From Bursaphelenchus xylophilus (Eukaryota > Nematoda > Chromadorea > Rhabditida > Aphelenchoididae), in assembly GCA_904066235.2 (NCBI GenBank), contig CAJFCV020000003.1:11594001-11658000 (forward strand): DNA of 64,000 bases, written 5' to 3'. The notes beneath the pieces were generated by a model. It worked only from the letters and a program-made list of their open reading frames with translations. It was not told where the DNA came from and did no database searches. A program made the position numbers and the translations under genes. The stretch's first letter is position 1. Every line of letters begins with the position of its first letter. Of this stretch, positions 1 through 11,800 are shown in pieces.

Positions 1-98
1 TTTTCGCGCGATCAAAATTCGCGTAAATCACTCCCTTATCCGATTTCAGCCGTTTTGAAAACGTTTTGGCCCGCCTTATTGTTACAGCGACATTGCGC

Positions 99-121
99 TC
101 ATTATTTTCCCGACAGACTAA
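99..121. repeat. MITE-B end fragment in the intron before the first irk exon
   Basis: CTCATTATTTTCCCGACAGACT matches the terminus of the MITE-B family seen complete at 7289-7439. It ends about 20 bp before the splice acceptor at 143. An open frame runs through it into the exon, but that frame starts with TTG and its first 30 codons derive from the repeat, so I start the exon at 144. Confidence 0.7.
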
Positions 122-143
122 TAAACCCTTTTCTCATCTTCAG

Positions 144-3100
144 GGACATTTTTACGACGGTAATCGAAACAAAATGGCGATGGTGCCTCATCTTCTTCAC
201 ATTGTCTTTCATTCTGAGTTGGTCAACATTCACTGGCATGTATTATATGCTGGCATTGCATCATGGCGACTTTGAGCATAAAAACGACCCAACTTGGGAG
301 CCGTGCATTCAAAATGGAGACTCGGTTCTGAATTTGTTCCTGTTTGCATTCACCACACAAACCACAATTGGATATGGATTTCGGTAAGCAGATTTTTTGA
401 AAGTATTTGTTTTGAACTGTGCAGTTTTTTGGAGCAAATTTGTTTTTGCACGGTGCGATTTTTTGAGAGGATATTTTTTTGCACAGTGCCGTTATTTGGA
501 CCAATTTTTTTTTCACTGTGCATAGAAAATGTTCTTAAAAAATCGAAAATCTTTTGCACGGTGCGGTTTTTTGAACCAATTTTTTGCGCTGTGCAGTTTT
601 TTGGACCAAAAATTTTTTGCACTGTGCGATTTTCTGAAAGAATTTTTTTTGCACGGTGCGGTTTTTTGAACCAATTTTTGCACTGTGCATAAAAAATGTT
701 CTTAAATTATGCACAGTGCGATTTTTTGAAAAGATTTTTTGCACAGTGCGTTCTGCACTGTGCATAAAAAACGCTCTTAAATTATGCACAGTGCAGCTTT
801 TTGAACCGAAAATCTTTTGCACTGTGCAATTTTTCGAACCGAAATTTTTTGCACAGTGCAGTTTTTGAACCGAAAATCTTTTGCACGGTGCGGTTTTTTG
901 AACCAATTTTTTTGCACTGTGCATAAAAAACGTTCTTAAATTATGCACAGTGCAGTTTTTTGAATCGAAAATCTTTTGCACTGTGCAGTTTTTGAACCGA
1001 AGATTTTTTGCACTGTGCATAAAAAATTTTCTTAATTTATGCACAGTGCATTTTTTCGAACCGATTTTTTTTGCACAGTGCAGTTTTTTCTAACCGAAAA
1101 TTTTCTGCACTGTGCTTAAAAAACGTTCTTAAATTATGCACAGTGCAGTTTTTCTAACCGAAAATTTTTTGCACTGTGCATAAAAAACGTTCTTAAACTA
1201 TGCACAGTGCAGTTTTCTGAATCGAAAATCTTTTGCACGGTGCGGTTTTTTGAACCAATTTTTTTGCACTGTGCATAAAAAACGTTTTTAAATTATGCAC
1301 AGTGCAGTTTTTCTAACCGAAAACTTTTTGCACAGTGCAAAAAAAAATATTCTTAAATTATTGCACTGTGCGGACCGACTTTTTCTGATCGCACAGTGCA
1401 CTTTTTTAAAAATTTTTTTGCATTGTGCAGCAAATAGAAATCTCAAAAAATTGTAAAATACGGTACTTTTAATTAAAAAAAAAAAAAAAAAAGAAATATT
1501 TAGTAATTATAATAATAAAATAAAAAAGAAAAAAATTTCAGTTATCCCACCGATTCTTGCCCGTTGACGGTGATGACAATGTGTCTTCAATTTATGGTCG
1601 GAGTGATGGCTCAGACACTGATGGCGGGTGTGATTTTTGCTAAATTAGCAAGGCCAATTAAACGAGCAGCGACGATTCTGTTCAGCAAAAATGCGGTTAT
1701 TTGCACGAGAGACGGAAAATTGTGTTTGTTATTCCGAGTGGGCGATATGAGGAAGAGCTCGCTGGCTGAGGCACATGTTAGGTTACAGGTGGGTGAAAAA
1801 GATTATGAAAAAATTGGAAAATTATTTTTTTTGAATTTTTGAAAAAAGAAAAAAAAATTTATAATTAATAAAAAAAAAATTTTTATAATTAATAAAAAAA
1901 AAATAGTAAAATAAAAAAATGTTTAAAAAATAGATAAAATCGGAATTTATTATTTTTTTTTTATTATCTTTCAATTTTTATATTTTTTTAGATTTTTAAA
2001 AATTTTAAAAATAATAAAAAAGTAAAAAGAAAAAAGGCTAGTAATGTTTTTTTTTTATTTGTAAAATACGCCAAATAACACGTTTTAAAATTTTCCTTCA
2101 AGAAATTGCAGGAAATAATCTTTTTCGAAAAACGGGAAAATATTTTTGATTTTTTTAATTTTCAGTATAGAAAATAAAACAAAGATAAATAAAAAATAGG
2201 TAATTCGAATTTATTTATTTTTTATTATTTTTCAATTTTGATTATTTTTTTATTTTTTTAAAAAATAAAAAAACTTTAAATAAAAAAAAATAAAATAAAA
2301 AACTATTAAAGCCTTTTTGATTTGTAAAATACGCCCAATTAAAACACTCCTCTTTAAAAAAGAGTAAAAAAATCATTTTTTTTCAGATGATTGAAAAATG
2401 CGTGACAGCGGAAGGCGAGATCCTCCCATTCCACCAATTCGATTTTTTCAGAATAAAAAATAAGAAAAAAATTAATAAAAAACAGATAATTCTAATTTAT
2501 TTATTTTTTATTTTTTTCAATTTTAATATTTTTTATATTAAAAAAATAAAAAAAATAAAAAATATAAAAAAAAAATAAAAAACTTGTAAAGCCTTTTTAA
2601 TTTGTAAAATACGTGCCAGAAAAAAACTTCTCTTTAAAAAAATAAACAAAAATCAAATTTTTTTCAGATGATAAAAAAATGCGTGACAGCGGAAGGCGAG
2701 ATCCTCCCATTCCACCAATTCGACATGAACGTTGGCTATGACACCGGTCTAGACCGAGTGTTTGTCATCTGGCCGATAACAATTTGCCACGAAATCGACG
2801 AGTCGTCACCATTGTACGAGATGAGTAAAAAGGGTCTCAACTCCTCGCATTTTGAAATTATCGCCATTTTGGAGGGCGTTGTGGAGTCAGTTGGGTCAAC
2901 AACACAAGCGAGGACAAGTTATTTGCCGAATGAGATTTTGTGGGGCAAAAGGTTCGAGAAATTGGTGACTTATCAACGGGAAAATGGAGAATATAAGATC
3001 GATTTTGGGAAATTCCACAATGTTTATGATGTGGAAACTCCGGAGTGCTCTGCCAAAGAGCTGGATGAGCTCAGGGTAGGATTTTTTTTTGAAAAAAGTT

Positions 3101-4571
3101 GAGATTTTTAACATTTTTCAGTTTTCGCACGGTGCAAAAAAAATATTTTTGTTTTTGCACTGTGCAATCAAAAAATTTCAAGTTTTTACACGGTGCAGTA
3201 AATTTTTGAGTTTATTATGTCATTGAAAATTATCAGTTAGAGTATAAAAATTATGTATTTTTTCATTTTTCAGTTTTTTCACCGTTGCACAGTGCAAAAA
3301 CTGAATTTCAAAGTTTTGCACTGTGCAATCAAAAAATTTCAAGTTTTTACACGGTGCAGTAACTTTTTCAGTCTACTTTGTCATAGAAAAATCTTTTTCG
3401 AATATGAAAATCACGTATTTTTTTGAGATTCCAAATTTTTCACTGCTGCACAGTGCAAAAACTGGATTTCAAAGTTTTGCACTGTGCAGTCAAAAAATTT
3501 CAAATTTTCACATGGTGCAATAAATTTTTGAGTCTATTATGTTACCGAAAATTGTTAGTTAGAGTGTAAAAATTTTGTATTTTTTGAGTTTTCAAATTTT
3601 TCACTGCTGCACAGTGCAATAATTGAATTTCAAAGTTTCGCACTGTGCAGTTAAAAAACATCAAATTTTCACATGATGCAATACATTTTTGAGTCTATTA
3701 TGTTACTGAAAATTATTAGTTAGAGTGTAAAAATTTTGTATTTTTTGTGTTTCCAATTTTTTCACCGTTGCACAGTGCAAAAACTGAACTTCAAGATTTT
3801 GCACTGTGCAATCTAAAAATTTCAAATTTTTTCACGAAGCAGTCAATTTTACAGTATATTGTGTTAATAAAAAATCTTGTCAACGTATAAAAATAATGTA
3901 TTTTTTGAGTTTTCAATTTTTTCACCATTGCACAGTGCAAAAACGAAATTTCCAAAATTCGCACAGTGCAGCGCAAAAATCTTGCAATTTCGCACGGTGC
4001 GGCAATTTTTTCAAATTTTAAAACAGCTGAATTTTTAGCAGAGGTCTTCGGCAACGAGTTTTTAAATGATTACTCATCTCTCTAATTGCGCAGTGCAAAA
4101 TTGACGATCTAAAGTTTTGCACAGTGCAGTCGGTTTTTAAATTTTTTTCGCACTGTGCGATGAAAAAAGAATAGCGAAAAATTGCTTTTGACAAAAATGG
4201 TCGCCCTCGGGCACAAAAAAAATCGAAATTTTTTAACCCAAATTTCCCCAAAAAAATCAAAAATCCTAACAATTTTTTATTTTTAGTCCCAAAACGTCTC
4301 CGAAAATGGCTTCATCGTCAAAAAATATTCCACCGAATCCATTCTTCCTCACCCAATCGACCGGATCCACATGCCCACCGCCTCGTTGCCGGACTTTCAG
4401 CATGACGACAGCGAGAGGATTGTGATCGAGCCAGCGACGGACGACGAAGAGCCGGGCGAGTTGCGAAGGCGAAAATCGTTTTTGACACTTCCCGATGGAT
4501 CCGTTTATCTGCCTTCCGAGAGCCAGCGAAAACAGTCTTTTCAAGTGCGGAGGGGACCCGATTTGTTTTGA
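144..4571 (+). CDS. irk: Inward-rectifier potassium channel (Kir), 5' part outside the window
   Basis: Exons 144-383, 1542-1788, 2668-3075 and 4287-4571 join in phase and give about 392 residues. The first visible exon follows an acceptor (CTCATCTTCAG), so at least one 5' exon is missing. Order seen: slide helix (DIFTTVIETKWRW), M1, pore loop with the Kir filter TIGYGFR split by the exon 1/2 junction, M2 ending FAKLARPIKR, then the cytoplasmic immunoglobulin-like domain (VGYDTGLDRVFVIWPITICH, ELDELR). These are Kir family hallmarks. The M2 residue that aligns with the rectification Asp of Kir2.1 is Gln here, so weak rectification is an inference. The last exon encodes an acidic then basic tail ending RRGPDLF. 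Introns 1 and 3 are filled with the GCACNGTGC palindrome. It is convergent with the homeobox gene. C. elegans has three irk genes; I cannot tell which is the ortholog. Confidence 0.93.
449..1432. repeat. GCACNGTGC palindrome array (irk intron 1)
   Basis: About 30 copies of GCACTGTGC, GCACAGTGC, GCACGGTGC or GCACCGTGC occur at roughly 30-40 bp spacing, separated by T-rich linkers such as TTTTTTGAACC and blocks of AAAAAACGTTCTTAAATTAT. This fills most of the 1.16 kb intron. The rest of the intron (1433-1541) is A/T homopolymer. Confidence 0.9.
2387..2445 (+). pseudogene. Duplicated 5' fragment of irk exon 3
   Basis: The first 59 bases of exon 3 are repeated almost exactly 281 bp upstream, together with their own TTTTTTTTCAG acceptor. 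The copy loses homology after HQFD and its frame runs into A/T-rich sequence, stopping at 2578. The adjoining intron sequence is also duplicated, so this is a tandem duplication of about 280 bp that captured the exon start. If spliced in, it would truncate the channel. It could also be an assembly error. Confidence 0.85.
3125..4160. repeat. Tandem repeat of about 155 bp carrying GCACNGTGC (irk intron 3)
   Basis: About six units, each with a TTTCACCGTTGCACAGTGC block, a second palindrome about 30 bp later followed by CAAAAAATTTCAA, then a third degenerate one (TTTTTACACGGTGCAGTAA) and a T-rich spacer ending GTATTTTTTGAG. Sites survive where the linkers have diverged. Confidence 0.8.
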
Positions 4572-4639
4572 AATCGGGATTTTTTGAATGATTTTTGGAT
4601 TTTTTGCTAGAAAAAATTTGAAAAATTGGGTCTTTTTTG

Positions 4640-5470
4640 GGGGTTGAATTGGGATTGGAACCAAAATTTGACCGATCATGTTGACCAATTTGACCGGGCA
4701 AGATGACCAATTTGCCCGGTCAAGTTGAATTTTTTTTCAGTCCGGCAAAAACCGTTTTTTTGATACCAAAATTTGACCGGGCAAATTGACCAATCTGACC
4801 GGGCAAGTTGACCAACTTGCCCAGAAAATTTGACCAATTTGCCCATCTTTACCAATTTGACCGGTCAAGATGACTTTTTTTCGATCGGGCAAATAAACAA
4901 TCCTCTTGTAACCAAAATTTTCAAATTTACCTATGTAAAAAAGTTGACCAATTTTCCCAGTCAGCCCAGTAAATTGTCCAAATTCAAAAAAAAAAAAGAT
5001 TTTTTGACGGTTTCATAAACTACTTGGTCGATTGTACCCGGTCAGATTAGGTCAAATTAACCGGTCTTTTCTTACCAGGCAAGTTGACCAATTTGACCGG
5101 TTGGGTTGACATTTTTTTGATCCGGCAAATAAACCGTCCTTTTGGAAGCAAAATTTTCAAATTGACCAATATCTTGACCTGGCAAGTTGACCAATTTGTC
5201 CAACTTGTCCAATTTGCCCAGGCGGCCCAGTAAACTGCCCAAATAAAAAAAGAGGATTTTTTGACAGTTTTACCGAATATTTGGCCTATTATAGCCGGTA
5301 ACATTTGGTCAACTTCCCGGTCAAGTTGACCAATTTGCCCAACTTGTCCAATTTGCCCAGTCAGCCCGGTAAACTGCCCAAATTCAAAAAAAAAAAAAAA
5401 AAAAAATTTTGACGGTTTCATAAACTACTTGGTCGATTTTATCCGGTCAGATTTGGTCGAATTGACCGGT
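4640..5470. repeat. Degenerate GACCGGTC/GCCCGGTCAAGTTGACC repeat downstream of irk
   Basis: Dozens of short units combine TTGACC, AATTTG, GACCGGTCAA and GCCCAGTCAGCCC, forming a mosaic of overlapping palindromes. Two longer blocks (about 4900-5060 and 5100-5460) repeat each other, including the sequence around ATTTTTTGACGGTTTCATAAAC. It lies between the irk stop and the shared polyadenylation region, so it may be in the irk 3' UTR. Confidence 0.75.
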
Positions 5471-5744
5471 CAATTTCCAATCCCCAAACAAGGCTCATCG
5501 TCGTATTTTACAAAAATTTTATTTCCCCTGAAAATTCCACCTTCTCCTCCAAAAAACTTTACTCAATTTCCGCACGGGTTCCGCGCGACATTCGTTGCAA
5601 ACTGATCACCCCGTAACAGAGCATTACAATTTCACACTTCTCTGCCCCCCGACTCCCATCGAATACTTTCCACAAAACGGTTCACTTGTACATATACGTC
5701 TTTTACAGAGTTTACCCTCATCTTCGTGAGTTTTATGCGTTTTT

Positions 5745-5758
5745 AATAAATCTTTATT
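5745..5758. terminator. Mirror-image polyadenylation signals of convergent irk and homeobox genes
   Basis: AATAAATCTTTATT contains AATAAA on the + strand (5745-5750) and on the - strand (5758-5753), two bases apart. The - strand signal is about 60 nt past the homeobox stop at 5819. The + strand signal fits the end of irk, although that would make its 3' UTR about 1.2 kb unless a UTR intron exists. Confidence 0.6.
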
Positions 5759-5818
5759 ATGTTTTATGTAAATTCATTGGAAAATAAGTTGAAAAAACCT
5801 TGTTATTGACCATAAGGT

Positions 5819-8800
5819 CTATTTTTCCATATACTTTTGCTGAGTGTGTTGATGAAACATCTGAAGGAAGACTTGCTGATAATACTGCAGGCTCGGCAAG
5901 GGAGCTGGGAACGGCGGCGGGGATCTGAAGGTGAATTATATATTAGAAAAGAAGCGAATATTTTATATAAATACGAAACCATTCCCTCAGTTAACTCAAT
6001 GGTAAAGGTTCCGCAGACCACCAAAAAACAAAAAAGTATATAGAAGACTTCAGCGTATAGTCATACCATCGCACAGTGCAATTTTCGAAAAATTAAGCTT
6101 TTGTGTCTTGCACCGTGCAAAAACAAAAACTCAGTTTTTGCACAGTGCAGTAGCAAGATTGACAATATTTTTACAGTGTATAGAAGATTTCAGTGTATAG
6201 CCACTCTATGCTATGTAAAAATTCAAATCGCACAGTGCAATTCTCGAAAAATTAAGCTTTTGTGTCTTGCACTGTGCAAAAACTCAAAACTGAATTTCCG
6301 CGCAGTGCAATAGAGAAGTATAATTTTTTGTGGAAATAAAATCATACAGAGGTTATTACTTCATTTTAACCCACAAAATGTGCTATTCCACTTTGCAGTT
6401 TTTGAAAAAATGAAAATCTGTCTCTTGCACTGTGCAAAAACAAAAACTTTTTTTTGCACAATGCAATGGGCAAATACCAATTCTGTATTAAAATAGTATT
6501 ATTGGAAAGGGCCTGCTATGTTATTTAAAGCCATAAAATGCTTGATTGCACTGTGCAGATTTCCAAAAAATGGAAATCTTTCTCTTGCACTGTGCAAAAA
6601 CAAAAACTCTGTTTTTGCACAGTGCAAGTAGCAAGATTGAGAATATTTTCAGAATATATAAAGGTTTCAGCGTATAGTCACCCCATGCTATGTAAAAATT
6701 CAAATCGCACAGTGCAGTTTTCGAAAAATTAAGTTTTTGTGTCTTGCACTGTGCAAAACACGAAATTTTTCGCCTCTTCGAACTTCCTAAATTTCATCAA
6801 AATCTGAGCGTCGCACTTGAAGTACTTCCCCTGTACACGGATTTTTAAAATACGAACTTCTTCCCCTTACCAACACAAACTTTTATAGCAACTCAAAATT
6901 CAATCTCCATCACTTTCCCTCATCCCTTTGACCGTTTGTTTATTCCCTCTCTAATCAAAAAATCTGTTTATCCGCAAAAAATGGGGCCGCGAATTGATTT
7001 CAAACCCAAAAATCGCGAAACCAATGCGGACAATGGGAGCTGTGGGAGCGTTATCAATGTTAAACCTGCTTCAGGTGGCACTACTGCCCACCGAAAAGGA
7101 GATCAACGACGATTACGCGCAAGTGAAGAAGGCCAGAGAGAGCCTGATGAACTTGTTCATGCAGCCCGAAGTGACGTCACCGCCGGGCCGAGGAGCCATT
7201 GAGTTGGATACGTTTGTGATTGCGGACCATTTGAGGAAATTTGTGAGTGGTTTACGATAATGGTGGCTAGTATTTTCACAAAAATCTCAGTCTGTCGGGA
7301 AGATAATGAGCACAATGTCGCTGCGCAAGTTGTGTCGCTGAAGTGAAAAGCAATTTGATTTTGCCGTGACACAATTCATTTTATAGGTACCATTGTGATT
7401 TTCGATGCGAGAGAGTCCTCATTATTTTCCCGACAGACTGATAGTATTTTCATAAAGTACATGGACATTTTTCGCGTTCCGCCCCCGTTTTGCACCGTGC
7501 ATTTCACCTTTTTTTCTTTCGTAATTTGCACAAAGTATCGCTGCGAATGACGTGGTGGAGCAAGTTTCCACCATGTCACTGCGTCGGTGCCAGGAATTTG
7601 CACAAAAAATGAGTGGTATCAATTACTAAAAATTCTAGCTTTGCAGAAGTATATATTTTTAGCAATCTTCGTCGCCGAGGGACTACGAAAAATGCGTGGA
7701 GCGGTTAATAGAAAAAACGTTTTTTGGCCAGATCTTTGCCAATTTTTCCGGTGAAAAAGGTTATTTTTTGCTCTCTGCAATAGAATTAGGAGGGGCTTAT
7801 CACCAAAACTCGCTAAAAAAATGTAAAATTTTCTTCAATTTTTGTCCCGAAAATCTCGGTCGTTCCTTCAAAGCGCAATCTAGGTGTTCCGCTTATGTCC
7901 TGCATTTGAGACATTTCGTTTGTCAACGGCTCCATTTAAAAAAATGTAGGTCAAAAACAGGTAAAAAAATAGTAAAATTTAAACTATCCAGAGGTCTCGT
8001 TTTCTAGGCAGTTTTGTCAAGGTTCCCATGCAAAAAATAGTATCTGCAAGAAAATTCTTCGACGCAATCTTTTTGAAATTCGTTTTACCAGAGCTGGGGG
8101 ATCCCTAGATCCTGCCGTGGTCGCCATGTCAAGACCTTGGTATAGGTCAAGTAATAAAGGTCCCTAATCTAGTTCTACCTAAGATCCCAAGCCCTATGCG
8201 AACACGAAGACAACGACTATTCAAACAAGCGACAATACAACTAACTATGCCCTAGGCAACAACTTCACAAATGAACTCACAATGCTTGACTCCACCAACA
8301 CAAGAGACCATACACAAATCAATAGACAAATAGTAAATACAGTAGACTTTATTGGACACAACCGCATAAGCGGGAAAAGACAAAACACAAAAATAATACT
8401 AATAATTGGCGATTTCTCTTCCTTTTGTACCAATTTGTCGCTCATTCCGTGGGAATATGCAAATTCGCACGCGAAGTCGTGACAGTGTTCATAGCAGGGT
8501 ACATAAAATCCCCCATCGTATTTTAAAATTTACCTTTTTTTATAATTTTTTTACTTTCCCAACGAAATTTTTCAAATTTTCAGGATGAATCGGATCTCTC
8601 GCTGAGCATGGACGCGACTCTCCTCACCAGTTGGACTGACCAGCGGATTTCCTGGGAGCCGCGGGATTTCGGGAATATCAATGAAATCGCCGTCACCGGC
8701 TATGACATCAACTTGTTTTGGGTGCCTCCGGTGGAGATCAAGTCGATTTTGCCGATCCGCAAAACGATCATGACTCCATACAACACTGAGTTGATGATAA

Positions 8801-11800
8801 AACATGACGGAACAGTGCTGGCGGCGAGCAAAATCTCGGTGAAAATGGCGTGCGAGTCGGACTTGGAGAACTATCCGTACGACAAGCCGAGTTGCTCGCT
8901 GTACCTGACCTATCGCTACTTCGAAAGTCAGAACTACACTTTTGGCGATAAACATATTTTTATGGACCGCGAAACGGTCGCCGGCTGGAACAACATGACT
9001 GTTCATGCCGCCTACAATGTGGTGAATATGACTGCCACCCGGTATTATGTCACCGGCCTGGGCGTTACCACGGATTATGTCAAGTACAAGAAGGGAGAGC
9101 CGGTCACAAAAGCCATCGGAACTTTTGTTCAGTACCAGTTTCAGATCGAGAGAAATCATGGCTATTATATTCATCATGTGTTGTTACCTCTGTATTGCGG
9201 AACGCTGTAAGTTTGGAGCGATAAAATAAAATTTTTGGAGGAAACATGGAAAAAACGGGGGAATGGACTTTTTGATGAGAAAGTTGGGGAAAAAGTCATC
9301 TTTTTTTGATAAAAAGTTGTAGAAAAAATTGATCGGTAAGGCCTGCAGATTAATTATCTAGGTTTATTATGGTTTACACAGCGTATTTTACCTTAAAATC
9401 ATCAAAAATCATGATTTTTTGCAATTTTTCGTTCTTTTCGAGAGAAAACGGTTATTTAATTAGCTAGATGCTATGTACGTTCTAAACAACGTATTTTACC
9501 TTAAAATCCTCAAAAATCAAGGTTTTTTTGCAGTTTTTCGCTCTTTTCTAGAGAAAACTGTTATTTTTTGCAAAAAGCTCATTTTTTGATAGAAAATAGT
9601 ATAAAAAATGATTGATGAGATTTGTAGGTTACTCAGGCATGCCCTATTTTTGTTTACCGCACCGTATTTTATCTCAAAATCGTCAAAAATCTAGATTTTT
9701 CGCGGTTTTTTACTATTTCCTAGATAAAACTTTTTTTGCAAAAAGCTTTTTTTGATATAAAATAGTATAAAAATTGATCTGTAAGGTTTGTAGACTGATT
9801 AACTAAACAAGAGAAAATTCGGTGTGGCGTATTTTACCTTAAAATCCCCAAGAATCAAGATTTTTTGCAATTTTTCCCTATTTTCTAGAGAAAACTATAT
9901 CTTTTTTTGTAAAGAACTATCTTTTTTTGATCTATCTTTATCCCTGAAGACTCTAGAAGCCATTCTGCTACTTCACCTTTTTTCCTAAACTGTATTTTAC
10001 ATCATTCAACCAAAAATTCCGGAGTTATTTCAGTTTATCAACACTTTTAATCGAAAAATTTACATTTTAGCCCGCAGTAATTTTGTTTGGACCCTATTTC
10101 TAATAACACTTTCATACAATTTGCGTATTTTACACTTCCAACCCATAAAACACAAAAAAATCCGGCGTGTTCTTCACAAATTTTAGTGGAGACCATTTCT
10201 CTCATGACCTCTCTCACGGGGAAAAAACGCGCCCGAAGAGAGCCAATGAAAAAGACGAGCGGACTCGAACAGGCCCGTGTAGCTCAGTGGTTAGAGCGTC
10301 TGTCTCGTAAACAGAAGGTCCTAGGTTCGAATCCTGGTTCGGGCAATTCCCTTTTTAGCCCAATTTACAATCAAAATTACCATGTAAAAACATGGTAAAT
10401 AATGTTAAATTTTAGATTATCACTTGTGGGAGCATCCCTAATCAATTTTTACAACAGTATGATGATTTTGTTGTTCGCTTTGCTCTATTTAATCATCACT
10501 TTGGCGAGAATTGCGGCAAATCTCCCGCCCAACTACGAAATCACCCCGTATTGCAGTAAGTTATGTTGTATAAAGTGGCTCAAAATGTTTTTAGTGACTT
10601 ATGGCACCATGATCTTTGCGGAAGTCGTATTCTTTATTGGGTATAAGATCGGGTTGGCACTTTATTTGCGGAAAACCACGCTGAAAGGCGAAGAAATGTC
10701 GAAAATTCAACTTGCCGAGCGATTGTTCCGATATTATTTATTTCTACATGCATTGTTAAGCTATTATCTACTATTCTTCTAAGATTTTGTGATGTTTTGA
10801 CTAATAAATTTGAGGAAAAAATCGATTTTAACCCCGTTTTTGACCAAAAATCGAGATTTTTTGAAGAAAACTTGAAATAAAAATAAAAATCACCTTTGTT
10901 GAGCCATCCAAATGGCCTGTAGATTGGCCATGTACTGCTCCGTTCCTCGAGCTTTACCCTCCGGCTTGGTTTTTGTCTTATAACGGCGGTTTTGGAACCA
11001 AATCTTCACCTGTTGTTGGCTCAAATTCAGTAGACTGGCGAGGAAAGCGCGACGTTCCGGGGAAACATAGCGATGCTGGAAGAACTCGGCTTCCAAAATG
11101 TGGACTTGAAGGGCTGTGAAGGTGGAGCGGCGACGTTGTGATTTGAGCAGGTCGGAAGAGGGGGAGGCACTGAAAGAATTGCAGGGAAATATAATATGTA
11201 GTATGAAAATATGTAGAGGTTTTTTGGATGAAAAAGAAGGTTGAGCCTGAACTCTCCCCCATTTTGAAAACTGAAAAAAACGAGGTGTGACATGTTATAC
11301 GATGGAAATTCTTTTCAAATTGAGAAAAATTAGATGTCACATGTTATACGATGAAGATTTTTTTTCAAATTGAAAAAAATGAGGAGGGACATGTTACATG
11401 ATGGAAATTTTTCAATTTGAGAAAAATTAGGTGTGACATGTTATACGATGAAGAATTTTTTTCAAATTGAAAAAATGAGGGGTGACATGTTACACGATGA
11501 AAAATTTTTTCAATTTGAGAAAAATTAGGTGTGACATGTTATACGATGGAAATTTTAACAAATTGAAAAGAATAAGGCGTGACATGTTATACGATGCAAT
11601 TTTTTTTCAAATTGAAAAAAATATGGTGTGACATGTTATACGATGCAATTTTTTTTTGAAAATTAAGATGTCACACCCAATTTTTCTCAATTTGAAAAAA
11701 CTTTCTTCGTATAACATGTCACACCTCGTTTTTTCAATTTTCAAAACGAGGGGGAGTGTTCAAAAAAGAGGAGAGTATTATTTTCCCGACAAACTTATAC

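Noticed and set aside
294..1044. Open frames on both strands in irk intron 1, with words like CTVRFFEP and FALCSQK
   Set aside because: Translations of the GCACNGTGC array. The repeat lacks stops in some frames; the same peptide words appear wherever the repeat occurs (37, 38, 39, 44 kb).
2387..2578. 63-codon ORF starting at the duplicated exon as a separate gene
   Set aside because: It is the exon copy continued into A/T-rich intron; not an independent gene.
7696..8007. 103-codon ORF between channel exons 1 and 2
   Set aside because: Lies in a diverged MITE-A-like sequence; the channel exons on either side already join in phase and give a complete N-terminal domain.
8245..8445. Minus-strand 66-codon ORF
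   Set aside because: Covered by the LTR fragment; the homologous region at 54100-54260 does not keep the frame.
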